DNA of 7,990 nt from Atribacterota bacterium. Its GTDB lineage: Bacteria > Atribacterota > Phoenicimicrobiia > Phoenicimicrobiales > Phoenicimicrobiaceae. The notes beneath the pieces are model-generated. The model saw only the letters and a program-made list of their open reading frames with translations. It searched no databases and had not been told where the DNA came from. A program made the position numbers and the translations under genes. The stretch is taken from assembly GCA_030666935.1 (NCBI GenBank), contig DAOUWX010000077.1, positions 1 through 7,990 of the forward strand. The letters run 5' to 3'. Of this stretch, positions 1 to 4,963 are shown piece after piece; positions within the stretch are counted from its first letter, which is position 1; the number at the start of each line of letters is the position of its first letter.

Positions 1-338
1 GATTCATTGCCATTTTTGTCCCGCCATAATGTGTCTATTTCTACAACGGCAAAAGCTCCATCGCCTTGCTCAGAGACTGTTATTTTTATTGTATTCCTAT
101 TATTATGAATTAATTCATGGGTATTGAAAAAGTCTTGCCAGTTATCTTTCCAGCGTTTTCGATTATACCTGCCAAAGGGGAATATCCAATCAAGGGGATT
201 ATGTGCATTTTCATTTTTAGGCCAGGGCCACACCATATCGGGGTGAAATATCGATACCAAGGTTTCCGCGTCTTTTTCATTCCAAGCAGCGGTCTCACGA
301 TTTATCATTTCCTGAATCTGTTCTTTAATTGTATCCAT
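1..338 (-). CDS. NTF2/SnoaL-like (DUF4440-type) protein, 3' part cut by window edge
   Basis: The frame opens at ATG 338 and runs off the left edge after 112 codons, so the C-terminus is missing. The protein begins MDTIKEQIQEMINRETAAWN, followed by KDAETLVSIFHPDMVWPWP and later GAFAVVEIDTLWRDKNG. An N-terminal helix, an 'AWNxKDxxxLxxIFHPDMVW' stretch and an 'AxVxIDTLWRDxxG' strand are typical of small cone-shaped NTF2-like proteins (SnoaL/DUF4440, about 130-150 residues). That fold serves as small-molecule isomerases, hydrolases or binding proteins, so no specific reaction can be assigned. No signal peptide is visible, so it is probably cytosolic. An in-frame ATG also lies at 350, but the GAGG ribosome binding site overlaps that codon, which favours the start at 338. 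It is separated from the upstream gene by a terminator and probably has its own promoter. The family call is confident; the substrate is unknown. Confidence 0.85.
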   Translation of the reverse strand, partial: MDTIKEQIQEMINRETAAWNEKDAETLVSIFHPDMVWPWPKNENAHNPLDWIFPFGRYNRKRWKDNWQDFFNTHELIHNNRNTIKITVSEQGDGAFAVVEIDTLWRDKNGNE

Positions 339-358
339 TTTTTTCCTCATAAAATATT

Positions 359-364
359 ATTATA
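359..364 (-). promoter_or_regulatory. Possible -10 box for the NTF2-like gene
   Basis: The minus strand reads TATAAT here, about 20 bases upstream of the ATG at 338 and downstream of the terminator at 517-541, where a promoter is expected. No good -35 hexamer is seen at 16-18 bases, and the DNA is AT-rich enough for chance matches, so this is weak. Confidence 0.3.
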
Positions 365-516
365 AAGTATTCATGTTATAAAATTTACTTCTATCATTTT
401 AATTCCTGATCCACCCAAAATCTCTTTTTACCAGCCATAATTTTTCATTACGTGAAATTAGTAAACATTATGCAACAAAGACTAATAAAAGTCAATTTAA
501 AAATAAAAAATAGAAG

Positions 517-541
517 AAAAAATGGGATGTCCCTATTTTTT
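517..541 (-). terminator. Intrinsic terminator after the 544-972 gene
   Basis: The inverted repeat has a GGG/CCC core (524-526 and 531-533), a four-base ATGT loop, and flanking A and T runs that extend the stem by about seven A-T pairs with one bulged base. On the minus strand the stem leads into TTTTTT only 3 bases after the stop codon at 544. The flanking A and T runs make it usable from either direction, but no plus-strand gene approaches it. Confidence 0.75.
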
Positions 542-543
542 AT

Positions 544-972
544 TCATTGTGATTTACGGAAATGTGTGCATATATTTATGATTATTTGGATAATATAAAG
601 GCCGAGTATGATGAGACCTCTTGGCAAAGAAGTTTTCCACACCATCACTACAAATCCATAATTCATCGCATAATAGAGAACTAAATAAGGGGTTAATAAT
701 TTCCAATTGTTTCGAAAGGGAATTTTTAAAATATGATCGTATAAACCTTCTAAGGCCAAAAAGGCTAAAAATATTCCCAAAAAGATACTATATTCCACTG
801 CTTTCTGTTGCCATGAAACTAAAAAAATCCCATAGACCGCCGGAATGGCCAAAAGTAAATAAACCCATCCGATTCGTTTCAGAAGGACTATTTTATCCTT
901 CCGAATCAGAAAGATAAAAATTAAAAACAGATTATTTATAAGCCCAAGGATAAAAAATAGTTCTTCTAACAT
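544..972 (-). CDS. Small five-helix membrane protein of unknown function
   Basis: This frame encodes 142 residues starting MLEELFFILGLINN. Five hydrophobic segments are visible at about 5-23, 36-54, 61-79, 93-112 and 119-135. Short charged linkers separate them: RKDK near 24-27, KIPFRNN near 83-89 and a basic HFRKSQ tail. The motif EGLYDHILKIPFRNNW at 75-90 lies between helices 3 and 4 and is the most distinctive part; I do not recognise a named family for it. No catalytic residues or signal peptide stand out. The ATG at 972 is preceded by AAGGAGAGG at 980-988, a good ribosome binding site. A terminator follows directly, so it is probably the last or only gene of its transcript. The IS1182 element lies about 105 bases upstream and may have separated it from its former upstream neighbour. 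It is clearly a real gene of unknown function. Confidence 0.8.
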   Translation of the reverse strand: MLEELFFILGLINNLFLIFIFLIRKDKIVLLKRIGWVYLLLAIPAVYGIFLVSWQQKAVEYSIFLGIFLAFLALEGLYDHILKIPFRNNWKLLTPYLVLYYAMNYGFVVMVWKTSLPRGLIILGLYIIQIIINICTHFRKSQ

Positions 973-1016
973 ATAATATCCTCTCCTTAAGATGCGATTA
1001 ATAGGTTTTTATATTT

Positions 1017-1043
1017 GTATTCAAACTCTTTCACGATGAATAC
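1017..1043. repeat. 7-bp inverted repeat upstream of the small membrane protein gene
   Basis: GTATTCA at 1017-1023 is matched by its exact inverse TGAATAC at 1037-1043, with a 13-base spacer. It lies 45-71 bases upstream of the ATG at 972, where an operator or leader hairpin could sit. No promoter hexamers could be placed confidently around it, so a regulatory role is only a possibility. Confidence 0.3.
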
Positions 1044-1073
1044 TAATAAAGCTCCTGTCTTTGAGGTCAGGTC

Positions 1074-1077
1074 TTCA
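1074..1077. repeat. Target-site duplication, left copy (TTCA)
   Basis: TTCA directly precedes the left inverted repeat and recurs directly after the right inverted repeat at 2712-2715. A four-base match has about a 1/256 chance of occurring randomly, so the exact duplication length is tentative. Confidence 0.5.
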
Positions 1078-1093
1078 CAGGCTGACCGAGAAT
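1078..1093. repeat. IS left terminal inverted repeat
   Basis: CAGGCTGACCGAGAAT is the exact inverse of 2696-2711. The pairing extends one base further out (A1077/T2712), but that base is assigned to the TTCA target duplication. Inward of position 1093 the two ends diverge. Confidence 0.85.
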
Positions 1094-1108
1094 TTTAAAA
1101 AATTGTAC

Positions 1109-1128
1109 TTTATATAAATTTATATAAA
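1109..1128. repeat. 20-bp perfect AT-only palindrome inside the IS left end
   Basis: The 20 bases equal their own reverse complement. They consist of TTTATATAAA twice in tandem, each copy being itself a palindrome. It lies in the 107-base non-coding stretch between the left inverted repeat and the transposase stop. It could be a subterminal protein-binding or cruciform site, or simply AT-rich low complexity. The right end has no equivalent. Confidence 0.55.
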
Positions 1129-1200
1129 CCAGATTGCGTTAAAGTTTGCCGGATAGGTTACTTATTCGATATTAAAATTGCATATTTTTTATAAAATGGC

Positions 1201-2580
1201 TTAACCAAAAGCCATCAGTTTATGCATTTTCTTTAAGTTCCAACCGATACACATCAACCTGAATTCACCCTTTACCTTCTTAAGTGACCTTAGGAAAAAG
1301 TGCCGGTAACCCAGATTGTATTTCAAATGCCCGAATACCGGCTCTGTGGTCCAGAGCCTCTGGAGGTACTTCTTGCGTCCCTTCTTTGTCTTCAACCTGT
1401 TTCGCATTTGGTCCAGTAATACTTTCCGGTCTTCTATGCTGATGGTACGATACTTCTGTCTGGTACATAAGGATTTTTTTGGACAAGAAGGACAATCTTT
1501 GGCTTTATAGATTTTCGTCTGAAATTTGCGGTAAGGGCAATCCTTTCGGCGTATCTTATATAGCTTCAATATTTTACCTTCTGGACAAAGAAAGATATCC
1601 TGTTTATGATCATAGGAAAAACGATCCCGATGATAGGGTCCTTTCCCCTTGAGATCTTTCCTGAAGTTCTGGTCAGGGAAGTAGCCAATCTTATTGTTTT
1701 TTTCCAGGTACTCATAATTATCATAACTGGAGTATCCGGCATCAGCGGCTATCTCTTCTACGGGATGGGCTAAATTGGTCTCACTGGTTTCGACCATTCG
1801 TTCCAGGGCCTTACGGTCAGAGGCCTCAGTGATGACCTCACTTGACAGCATGATCTGTTCTTTAGTTAGGGAGGCCTGACAGTTATAGTTGGTATCGATA
1901 CGATAACGGCCATCCTTCATGAATCTGGCATCCGGATCGGTCAGATTGATCTTTTCTTTTTCGTTTTTGAACTTCTCCATCACCTTTTTAATCCTGGTCT
2001 TGAGCTTTTCTTGGGTATTTATTTCTTCCGGAAGTTCATCCCCTCGTTTATCCCGGTATAGTTCATCTTCTTTAGAATCGGTAGCTTCTGCTTCTTCCAA
2101 TATCTTTTTTATTCTATCACCGATTCTGTGTAACCACTTTTGATAGGCTTCTTTGGTTTGTGTCCTGCGATTGGCGGCATAAGCCTTGATCTTGGTGCCA
2201 TCGATATTCATCTGCCCTACCGAAATCAAACCTAATTCCTTACACATACGGACAATATTGATAAAGTATCCTGATAGTTCTTCAATATTATTTTTTCGGA
2301 AATCATTGATGGTTCGAAAATCAGGTTTGTACATTTGAGACAGATAGATATAGGCAGTATCGGTCTCACATTTAGATGAAATCTTTCTTCCACTCCTTTC
2401 TCCTATGGCATAACCATAAAAGAGTAATTTTATCAGTATCTTCGGATGATAGGTGTTCTGTCCTAATTGTGAATACTTATCTTCAATATCCTTGGTGTCC
2501 AGTTGTTCTACGATATTACTTATCATTCTTGACAGATGATTTTCTGGTACATAATCATCAATGGATTTAGGGAATAACAT
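1201..2580 (-). CDS. IS1182-family DDE transposase, missing its first codons
   Basis: The 459 residues match the IS1182 transposase layout. The N-terminal region (about 1-110) contains LFPKSIDDYVPENHL, YHPKILIKLLFYGYA and PDFRTINDFRKNN, like DUF772. A DDE nuclease core follows, with probable catalytic residues D127 (NIDGTK), D280 (AADAGYSS) and E413 (TTEPVFGHLK). A charged helical insertion occupies about 141-215, and the cysteine cluster C363, C366 and C372 (CPSCPKKSLC) precedes the last acidic residue. The enzyme would cut and join the element's ends. The genuine start appears to be ATG 2616, but a TAA at 2584-2586 interrupts that frame at codon 11. Translation could restart at ATG 2580, two codons after the stop, giving a protein about 12 residues short. 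Nothing else in the frame is broken. Confidence 0.93.
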   Translation of the reverse strand: MLFPKSIDDYVPENHLSRMISNIVEQLDTKDIEDKYSQLGQNTYHPKILIKLLFYGYAIGERSGRKISSKCETDTAYIYLSQMYKPDFRTINDFRKNNIEELSGYFINIVRMCKELGLISVGQMNIDGTKIKAYAANRRTQTKEAYQKWLHRIGDRIKKILEEAEATDSKEDELYRDKRGDELPEEINTQEKLKTRIKKVMEKFKNEKEKINLTDPDARFMKDGRYRIDTNYNCQASLTKEQIMLSSEVITEASDRKALERMVETSETNLAHPVEEIAADAGYSSYDNYEYLEKNNKIGYFPDQNFRKDLKGKGPYHRDRFSYDHKQDIFLCPEGKILKLYKIRRKDCPYRKFQTKIYKAKDCPSCPKKSLCTRQKYRTISIEDRKVLLDQMRNRLKTKKGRKKYLQRLWTTEPVFGHLKYNLGYRHFFLRSLKKVKGEFRLMCIGWNLKKMHKLMAFG

Positions 2581-2616
2581 AAATTAATTTTTCCGGTAAG
2601 GCTTAAATTTAGGCAT
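2581..2616 (-). pseudogene. Original transposase N-terminus, closed by a TAA at codon 11
   Basis: From ATG 2616 the frame reads MPKFKPYRKN, then TAA (2584-2586), then one codon, then ATG 2580 of the main transposase in the same frame. IS1182 transposases typically begin with a similar MPKFKPYxxNQ-MLxPxS segment. The stop therefore sits where glutamine (CAA) is usual, and one C-to-T change would explain it. The ribosome binding site AAGGAGG (2624-2630) is ideally spaced, 7 bases, for ATG 2616, and 43 bases from ATG 2580. This shows that 2616 is the designed start. Termination and reinitiation across the TAA could still yield near-full-length transposase. Confidence 0.8.
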
Positions 2617-2642
2617 TTTCGAACCTCCTTTACTTAAGTTCT

Positions 2643-2652
2643 ATTATATCAA
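2643..2652 (-). promoter_or_regulatory. Extended -10 promoter of the transposase
   Basis: The minus strand reads TTGATATAAT, which contains a perfect TATAAT (2643-2648) preceded by the extended -10 motif TGN. It is inside the element, about 13 bases before the AAGGAGG ribosome binding site and 27 bases before ATG 2616, giving a very short leader. A clear -35 box is not seen, which extended -10 promoters can tolerate. Confidence 0.6.
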
Positions 2653-2695
2653 AAATGTCTTTTTAATTCCTGCCTTTTTGTTGTATAATTGAGTT

Positions 2696-2711
2696 ATTCT
2701 CGGTCAGCCTG
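2696..2711. repeat. IS right terminal inverted repeat
   Basis: ATTCTCGGTCAGCCTG is the exact inverse of 1078-1093. It lies upstream of the transposase and directly abuts the stop codon region of the neighbouring methyltransferase. Confidence 0.85.
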
Positions 2712-2715
2712 TTCA
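2712..2715. repeat. Target-site duplication, right copy (TTCA)
   Basis: This matches the TTCA at 1074-1077. On the minus strand it reads TGAA, so three of its bases (2713-2715) are the stop codon of the methyltransferase. The gene's stop therefore predates the insertion. Confidence 0.5.
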
Positions 2716-3309
2716 CATTTGACATATCTCAAAATTCCACCATAAAATACTTTTTGAGAATGTTCCTTTTTTTAATTTTGATTGTTCAATTAATTTCTTT
2801 GCCTCATTTAAAGTGAAAGCTGATTTTACCTCACTTTCCAAAATCCCAAACCAAGAACGCCTAAGATCTTTTATAAAAAGATAACCGTTAGGTTTAAGTA
2901 CCCGCTCTATTTCATTTAGCATAATAATAGGTTCGTTAACCGAATGAAACATGTTAACGCTAAATACAACATCAAAGGTGTTATCTTTAAAGGGAATGTT
3001 GCGCACATCACACTTTTTAAATTTTAATCGATTTTCAAGATTGGTATTTGATACACAGGAATTTGCATATTCTAAAAGTGGATCAGATAAATCAATGCCA
3101 ATTATTTCACACCCGGGAATTCTTTTTACCAAGACAATATCCATTCCTCCAAATCCGCAGCCAGCATCAAGAATTTTACCCCTTTTAAATCCCATGGATG
3201 CCAATTTTTTTGCATAATCATACCCAAGCTTTTCAATTATTTTTTTATGTCTTTTTATGTAGTAATCAGCAAAATCCTTATTGCTAAAGTCTTTTTTATA
3301 TTTCTTCAT
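2713..3309 (-). CDS. Class I SAM-dependent methyltransferase (Methyltransf_11 type)
   Basis: The protein has 198 residues and a complete Rossmann-type methyltransferase fold. Motif I (ILDAGCGFGG, 46-55) binds S-adenosylmethionine, D73 in EIIGIDLS at the end of strand 2 should contact the ribose, and CDVRNIPF (100-107) should contact the adenine. FDVVFSVNMFHSV (112-124) and VLKPNGYLFIKDL (137-149) complete the core. There are no membrane segments, so it is cytosolic. The substrate cannot be read from the sequence; small metabolites are usual for this class. The ATG at 3309 follows GGAGTG (3318-3323) at 8 bases. The C-terminal SILWWNFEI resembles the usual closing strand, so the protein looks complete although its stop codon adjoins the insertion sequence. 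It is separated from the upstream methyltransferase gene by the GC-rich hairpin element. Confidence 0.92.
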   Translation of the reverse strand: MKKYKKDFSNKDFADYYIKRHKKIIEKLGYDYAKKLASMGFKRGKILDAGCGFGGMDIVLVKRIPGCEIIGIDLSDPLLEYANSCVSNTNLENRLKFKKCDVRNIPFKDNTFDVVFSVNMFHSVNEPIIMLNEIERVLKPNGYLFIKDLRRSWFGILESEVKSAFTLNEAKKLIEQSKLKKGTFSKSILWWNFEICQM

Positions 3310-3337
3310 AAAATTTTCACTCCGCCATATTGATATT

Positions 3338-3343
3338 ATTATA
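3338..3343 (-). promoter_or_regulatory. Possible -10 box for the 3309 methyltransferase gene
   Basis: TATAAT on the minus strand lies 28 bases upstream of ATG 3309 and downstream of the hairpin element. No recognisable -35 box is found at 16-18 bases and the surroundings are AT-rich, so this is only suggestive. Confidence 0.35.
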
Positions 3344-3374
3344 AAAAGATAAGTTTAAAAGTTTTTATTGCAAT

Positions 3375-3397
3375 GTTGTGTGCCCATTTCGCACAAC
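3375..3397. repeat. Inverted repeat at the edge of the attC-like element
   Basis: GTTGTGTG (3375-3382) pairs with CGCACAAC (3390-3397) over 8 bp, including one G-T wobble, with a seven-base loop CCCATTT. It forms the boundary of the GC-rich element on the side facing the 3309 methyltransferase gene. No T-run follows on the minus strand, so it does not look like an intrinsic terminator. Confidence 0.65.
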
Positions 3398-3465
3398 GTC
3401 CCGCGGATATGCGACGTTTTCACCAGAGCGGAGCGCATGTCTGCTGTTATCGGAGCGTTGGTTTG
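3394..3465 (-). repeat. GC-rich imperfect hairpin, integron attC-like or other mobile repeat
   Basis: This block is visibly richer in GC than the flanks. It folds as a long imperfect hairpin: CAACG (3394-3398) with CGTTG (3456-3460), CCG (3401-3403) with CGG (3451-3453), and ATATGCG (3407-3413) with CGCATGT (3434-3440, one wobble). About ten unpaired bases lie on one arm, and the 20-base apical region carries no further assigned pairs. Nested inside is the perfect inverted repeat AACGTC (3395-3400) and GACGTT (3413-3418). Outer AAC/GTT boxes, asymmetric bulges and a position overlapping the 3' end of a gene are hallmarks of integron attC sites. The orientation, gene then element, is also correct on the minus strand. 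The outer boxes deviate from the RYYYAAC/GTTRRRY consensus, and no second copy or integrase is present. A generic intergenic hairpin repeat is the main alternative. Confidence 0.45.
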
Positions 3466-4049
3466 GCATTTCTATATTGCATTTTTAAATTAACCTTTTT
3501 TAAAACCACTGATCTGCTTAAAAATATTCTTGGCTTTTCAACAGGTACTAAGCCAATTCCCTTAGCTTTCATTATAGTTTCTTTAAACGTCGCCTTTGAA
3601 ACGTGAAATAATTTTGGCTCTATAATAAAAATTTTTCCATTGTATTTTAATATAGACTTTATTTCTTCAAAGAATTTTTTTTGGTTAGGAACTTCGTGAA
3701 CCATATAAAAAGCTAAAACAAAATCAACATTTTCCAAAATACCTATTTTATCTTCTTCACATTTATGTAACTTAATCCTTTTTTCAATTTCTGTTCCTTT
3801 GATTTTGTTTTTTAGTTTCTCAAGCATGCCTTCTTGAAGGTCTGTAGCAATGACCGTTCCTAATTCACCAACCATCTTAGCCATTTCAATTGAGAAAAAA
3901 CCTGGGCCACAACCTAAATCCAAAATCACCATTCCCTCTTTTATATAATTCCTCAATATTTTTTGTGGATTCTGTAATAATCTTCTTATTCTATTATCGA
4001 ATTCATCTGCTTTTTCAACAGGGCATACTCGTTTGTTTTTATCAACTAT
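3447..4049 (-). CDS. Class I SAM-dependent methyltransferase with possible AUA start
   Basis: From codon 4049 the protein has 200 residues. Motif I is VILDLGCGPGF (about 41-51), with D70 in VIATDL, then VDFVLAFYMVHEVPN (108-122) and a final ILKYNGKIFIIEP strand. This is a SAM-binding Rossmann enzyme, cytosolic and of unknown substrate. Residues before motif I (CPVEKADEFDN, RRLLQNPQKILRNYI) match a conserved N-terminal segment I recall from this methyltransferase group. However, no ATG, GTG or TTG occurs in frame until TTG 3956, which lies inside that segment and has no ribosome binding site. AAGGAG (4059-4064) is spaced 9 bases from an ATA at 4049, and a TAA at 4056-4058 closes the frame upstream. 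The true start is therefore probably AUA, or an ATG lost by mutation. The last 15 residues after VVLKK run into the GC-rich element and look unnatural. Confidence 0.85.
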   Translation of the reverse strand: MVDKNKRVCPVEKADEFDNRIRRLLQNPQKILRNYIKEGMVILDLGCGPGFFSIEMAKMVGELGTVIATDLQEGMLEKLKNKIKGTEIEKRIKLHKCEEDKIGILENVDFVLAFYMVHEVPNQKKFFEEIKSILKYNGKIFIIEPKLFHVSKATFKETIMKAKGIGLVPVEKPRIFLSRSVVLKKVNLKMQYRNAKPTLR

Positions 4050-4058
4050 TGAATTTTA

Positions 4059-4064
4059 CTCCTT
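4059..4064 (-). promoter_or_regulatory. Ribosome binding site pointing at ATA 4049
   Basis: AAGGAG on the minus strand lies 9 bases from the ATA at 4047-4049 and far, 102 bases, from the first canonical start codon at 3956. It decides the start of the methyltransferase gene in favour of the ATA position. Confidence 0.6.
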
Positions 4065-4071
4065 TTTGTTC

Positions 4072-4106
4072 ATCAGAAACTTCTGAGTATGAGTAGAAGA
4101 TCTGAT
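4072..4106. repeat. Inverted repeat between the DUF6064 and methyltransferase genes
   Basis: ATCAGA (4072-4077) and CTTCT (4080-4084) pair with TCTGAT (4101-4106) and AGAAG (4095-4099) around a ten-base loop. An alternative fold is the compact TCAGAA/TTCTGA at 4073-4086. It begins at the stop codon of the upstream gene and ends just before the ribosome binding site of the next. No T-run follows, so it is more likely a leader or processing hairpin than a terminator. Confidence 0.4.
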
Positions 4107-4801
4107 CAAATTGTGTTCTTTTTTATGTGGTTAAGATTACCACTCACACTGACTTTAAGCAACACATAGAACCCGATGATTCCACTGATAAGATATGGAA
4201 GATCAAATATCCCCCCAATCAGGACGGTGCGAAAGCCAACGATTACAGCAGCTGTAGAAAGCGTTCCAAGGAGCCATTTGAAAAGCCTTGAACCACGTGC
4301 ATTCAAGGCGGCAATGATAAGAACACCTTCAACAAACATGGTTGTGGGGCAAATCGCTCCGAAAACAAATATCTCAGGCCACCTGTAACCTAGCAGTAAC
4401 TCAACCACCGGATAGAGGAATATTCCATAAGTGGTCAGAGCGATTGACAAGATTCTCAAGTCTTTCTGTTCTGGTAGGCTGAATAAAATATCATCTTTGA
4501 ATACACTGACAGCAAGCATGATAGTGACTGCGCCGTGTATGGCGGCATTAAAAGCGTAGAATCCTCCTCCTAAACTAATTGCGCAGTTAGTAATACCGTA
4601 TACATTTATGGCATATATTATCGTCAGTAGCACTTTCATGAGTCTACTGCCCCATGCACTGGAACGAAAATAACAAAACAACAACAATACAATGGCCAGT
4701 ATGGCAAAGATGATATGTGCCGGAAAAAAGGTGGTGTTTAACTCACCTATCTCGTGAAGAAGCCTAGCTAATTCATTTGGGGGAAACATATTTATATCCA
4801 T
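4106..4801 (-). CDS. DUF6064-like seven-helix membrane protein
   Basis: The protein has 231 residues. Hydrophobic segments lie at about 28-45, 54-75, 83-101, 117-137, 145-166, 174-195 and 201-216. The N-terminal NELARLLHEIGELNTTFFPAH and the signature LLLGYRWPEIFVFGAICPTT (about 135-154), followed by MFVEGVLI, resemble the DUF6064 family, whose members carry a GHxYPxxPxFGxPCPTT-like motif. No function is established for that family as far as I know. The conserved C151, P152, T153 and T154 sit at the start of a helix and would be the residues to examine. The ATG at 4801 follows AAGGAG (4810-4815) at 8 bases. That ribosome binding site lies within a tiny frame that overlaps the start (4792-4830). 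It is probably co-transcribed with the methyltransferase 56 bases downstream. Confidence 0.82.
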   Translation of the reverse strand: MDINMFPPNELARLLHEIGELNTTFFPAHIIFAILAIVLLLFCYFRSSAWGSRLMKVLLTIIYAINVYGITNCAISLGGGFYAFNAAIHGAVTIMLAVSVFKDDILFSLPEQKDLRILSIALTTYGIFLYPVVELLLGYRWPEIFVFGAICPTTMFVEGVLIIAALNARGSRLFKWLLGTLSTAAVIVGFRTVLIGGIFDLPYLISGIIGFYVLLKVSVSGNLNHIKKNTI

Positions 4802-4830
4802 TTCTTTAACTCCTTAATTTTATTGTTCAT
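4792..4830 (-). CDS. Candidate 12-residue leader peptide overlapping the DUF6064 start
   Basis: ATG 4830 follows AGGAGA (4839-4844) at an ideal 8 bases and encodes MNNKIKELKKWI, ending at TAA 4792-4794. The frame covers the downstream ribosome binding site and passes through the DUF6064 start codon (4799-4801) in another frame. Its translation would therefore directly affect initiation there, as in leader-peptide coupling. It is too short for homology evidence. The strong ribosome binding site is the only support, so this could be coincidence. Confidence 0.35.
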   Translation of the reverse strand: MNNKIKELKKWI

Positions 4831-4845
4831 TTTCTCTATCTCCTT

Positions 4846-4959
4846 TTATTTGCCTATTTTTTTATTACTTCCAATACTTGCAATTATTTTCAAGGCAATT
4901 TTTTTCATAATATTTACCTTAACTATTTCTCTATCCTTTTCCTCATCACCAACAACCAC
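4846..4959 (-). CDS. Candidate small protein (37 codons from GTG, 20 from ATG)
   Basis: An in-frame stretch ends at TAA 4846-4848. From ATG 4908 it encodes MKKIALKIIASIGSNKKIGK, preceded by AAGG about 8 bases upstream. From GTG 4959 it adds an acidic segment (GDEEKDREIVKV), preceded by GAGGGG (4970-4975). The ATG form is a short, basic, amphipathic peptide. Its stop overlaps the ribosome binding site of the next tiny frame, an operon-like spacing. The open frame continues upstream over the end of the CDF gene in another phase, so a decayed gene end is an alternative. I do not recognise it. Moderate to low confidence. Confidence 0.35.
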   Translation of the reverse strand: MVVGDEEKDREIVKVNIMKKIALKIIASIGSNKKIGK

Positions 4960-4963
4960 TACT

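Larger units (their letters stand above)
1078..2711 (-). mobile_element. IS1182-family insertion sequence, about 1.63 kb
   Basis: The element is bounded by a perfect 16-bp inverted repeat (left 1078-1093, right 2696-2711) and flanked by a TTCA direct repeat. It contains one transposase frame with its own extended -10 promoter and ribosome binding site just inside the right end. Its size fits the roughly 1.3-1.9 kb range of IS1182 elements. It landed between the stop codon of a methyltransferase gene and the gene at 972-544. Both ends are intact and the coding frame is almost undamaged, which suggests a fairly recent insertion. The single lesion is a stop codon near the transposase start, so autonomous mobility is uncertain. 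Removing the element and one TTCA restores a continuous intergenic sequence in which the methyltransferase stop codon is unchanged. Confidence 0.88.

Noticed and set aside
117..365. Open frame on the plus strand opposite the NTF2-like gene
   Set aside because: It lies antisense to a clearly homologous coding region and its translation has no recognisable domain.
621..917. Plus-strand frame of 98 codons opposite the small membrane protein
   Set aside because: The minus-strand frame has a good ribosome binding site, helices and a terminator. The plus-strand frame has none of these and looks like a shadow.
1051..1087. GGTCAG/CTGACC and CCTG/CAGG pairings at the IS left junction as a terminator or a palindromic IS target
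   Set aside because: The stems are short, one arm belongs to the IS end itself, and no T-run follows. There is not enough to call a structured target.
1280..1495. Short minus-strand frame inside the transposase
   Set aside because: It is in a different phase from the intact transposase and needs no separate gene. It does not indicate a frameshift because the main frame is continuous.
4072..4106. Intrinsic terminator after the DUF6064 gene
   Set aside because: The stem is not followed by a T-run on the minus strand, and the next ribosome binding site is only a few bases away.
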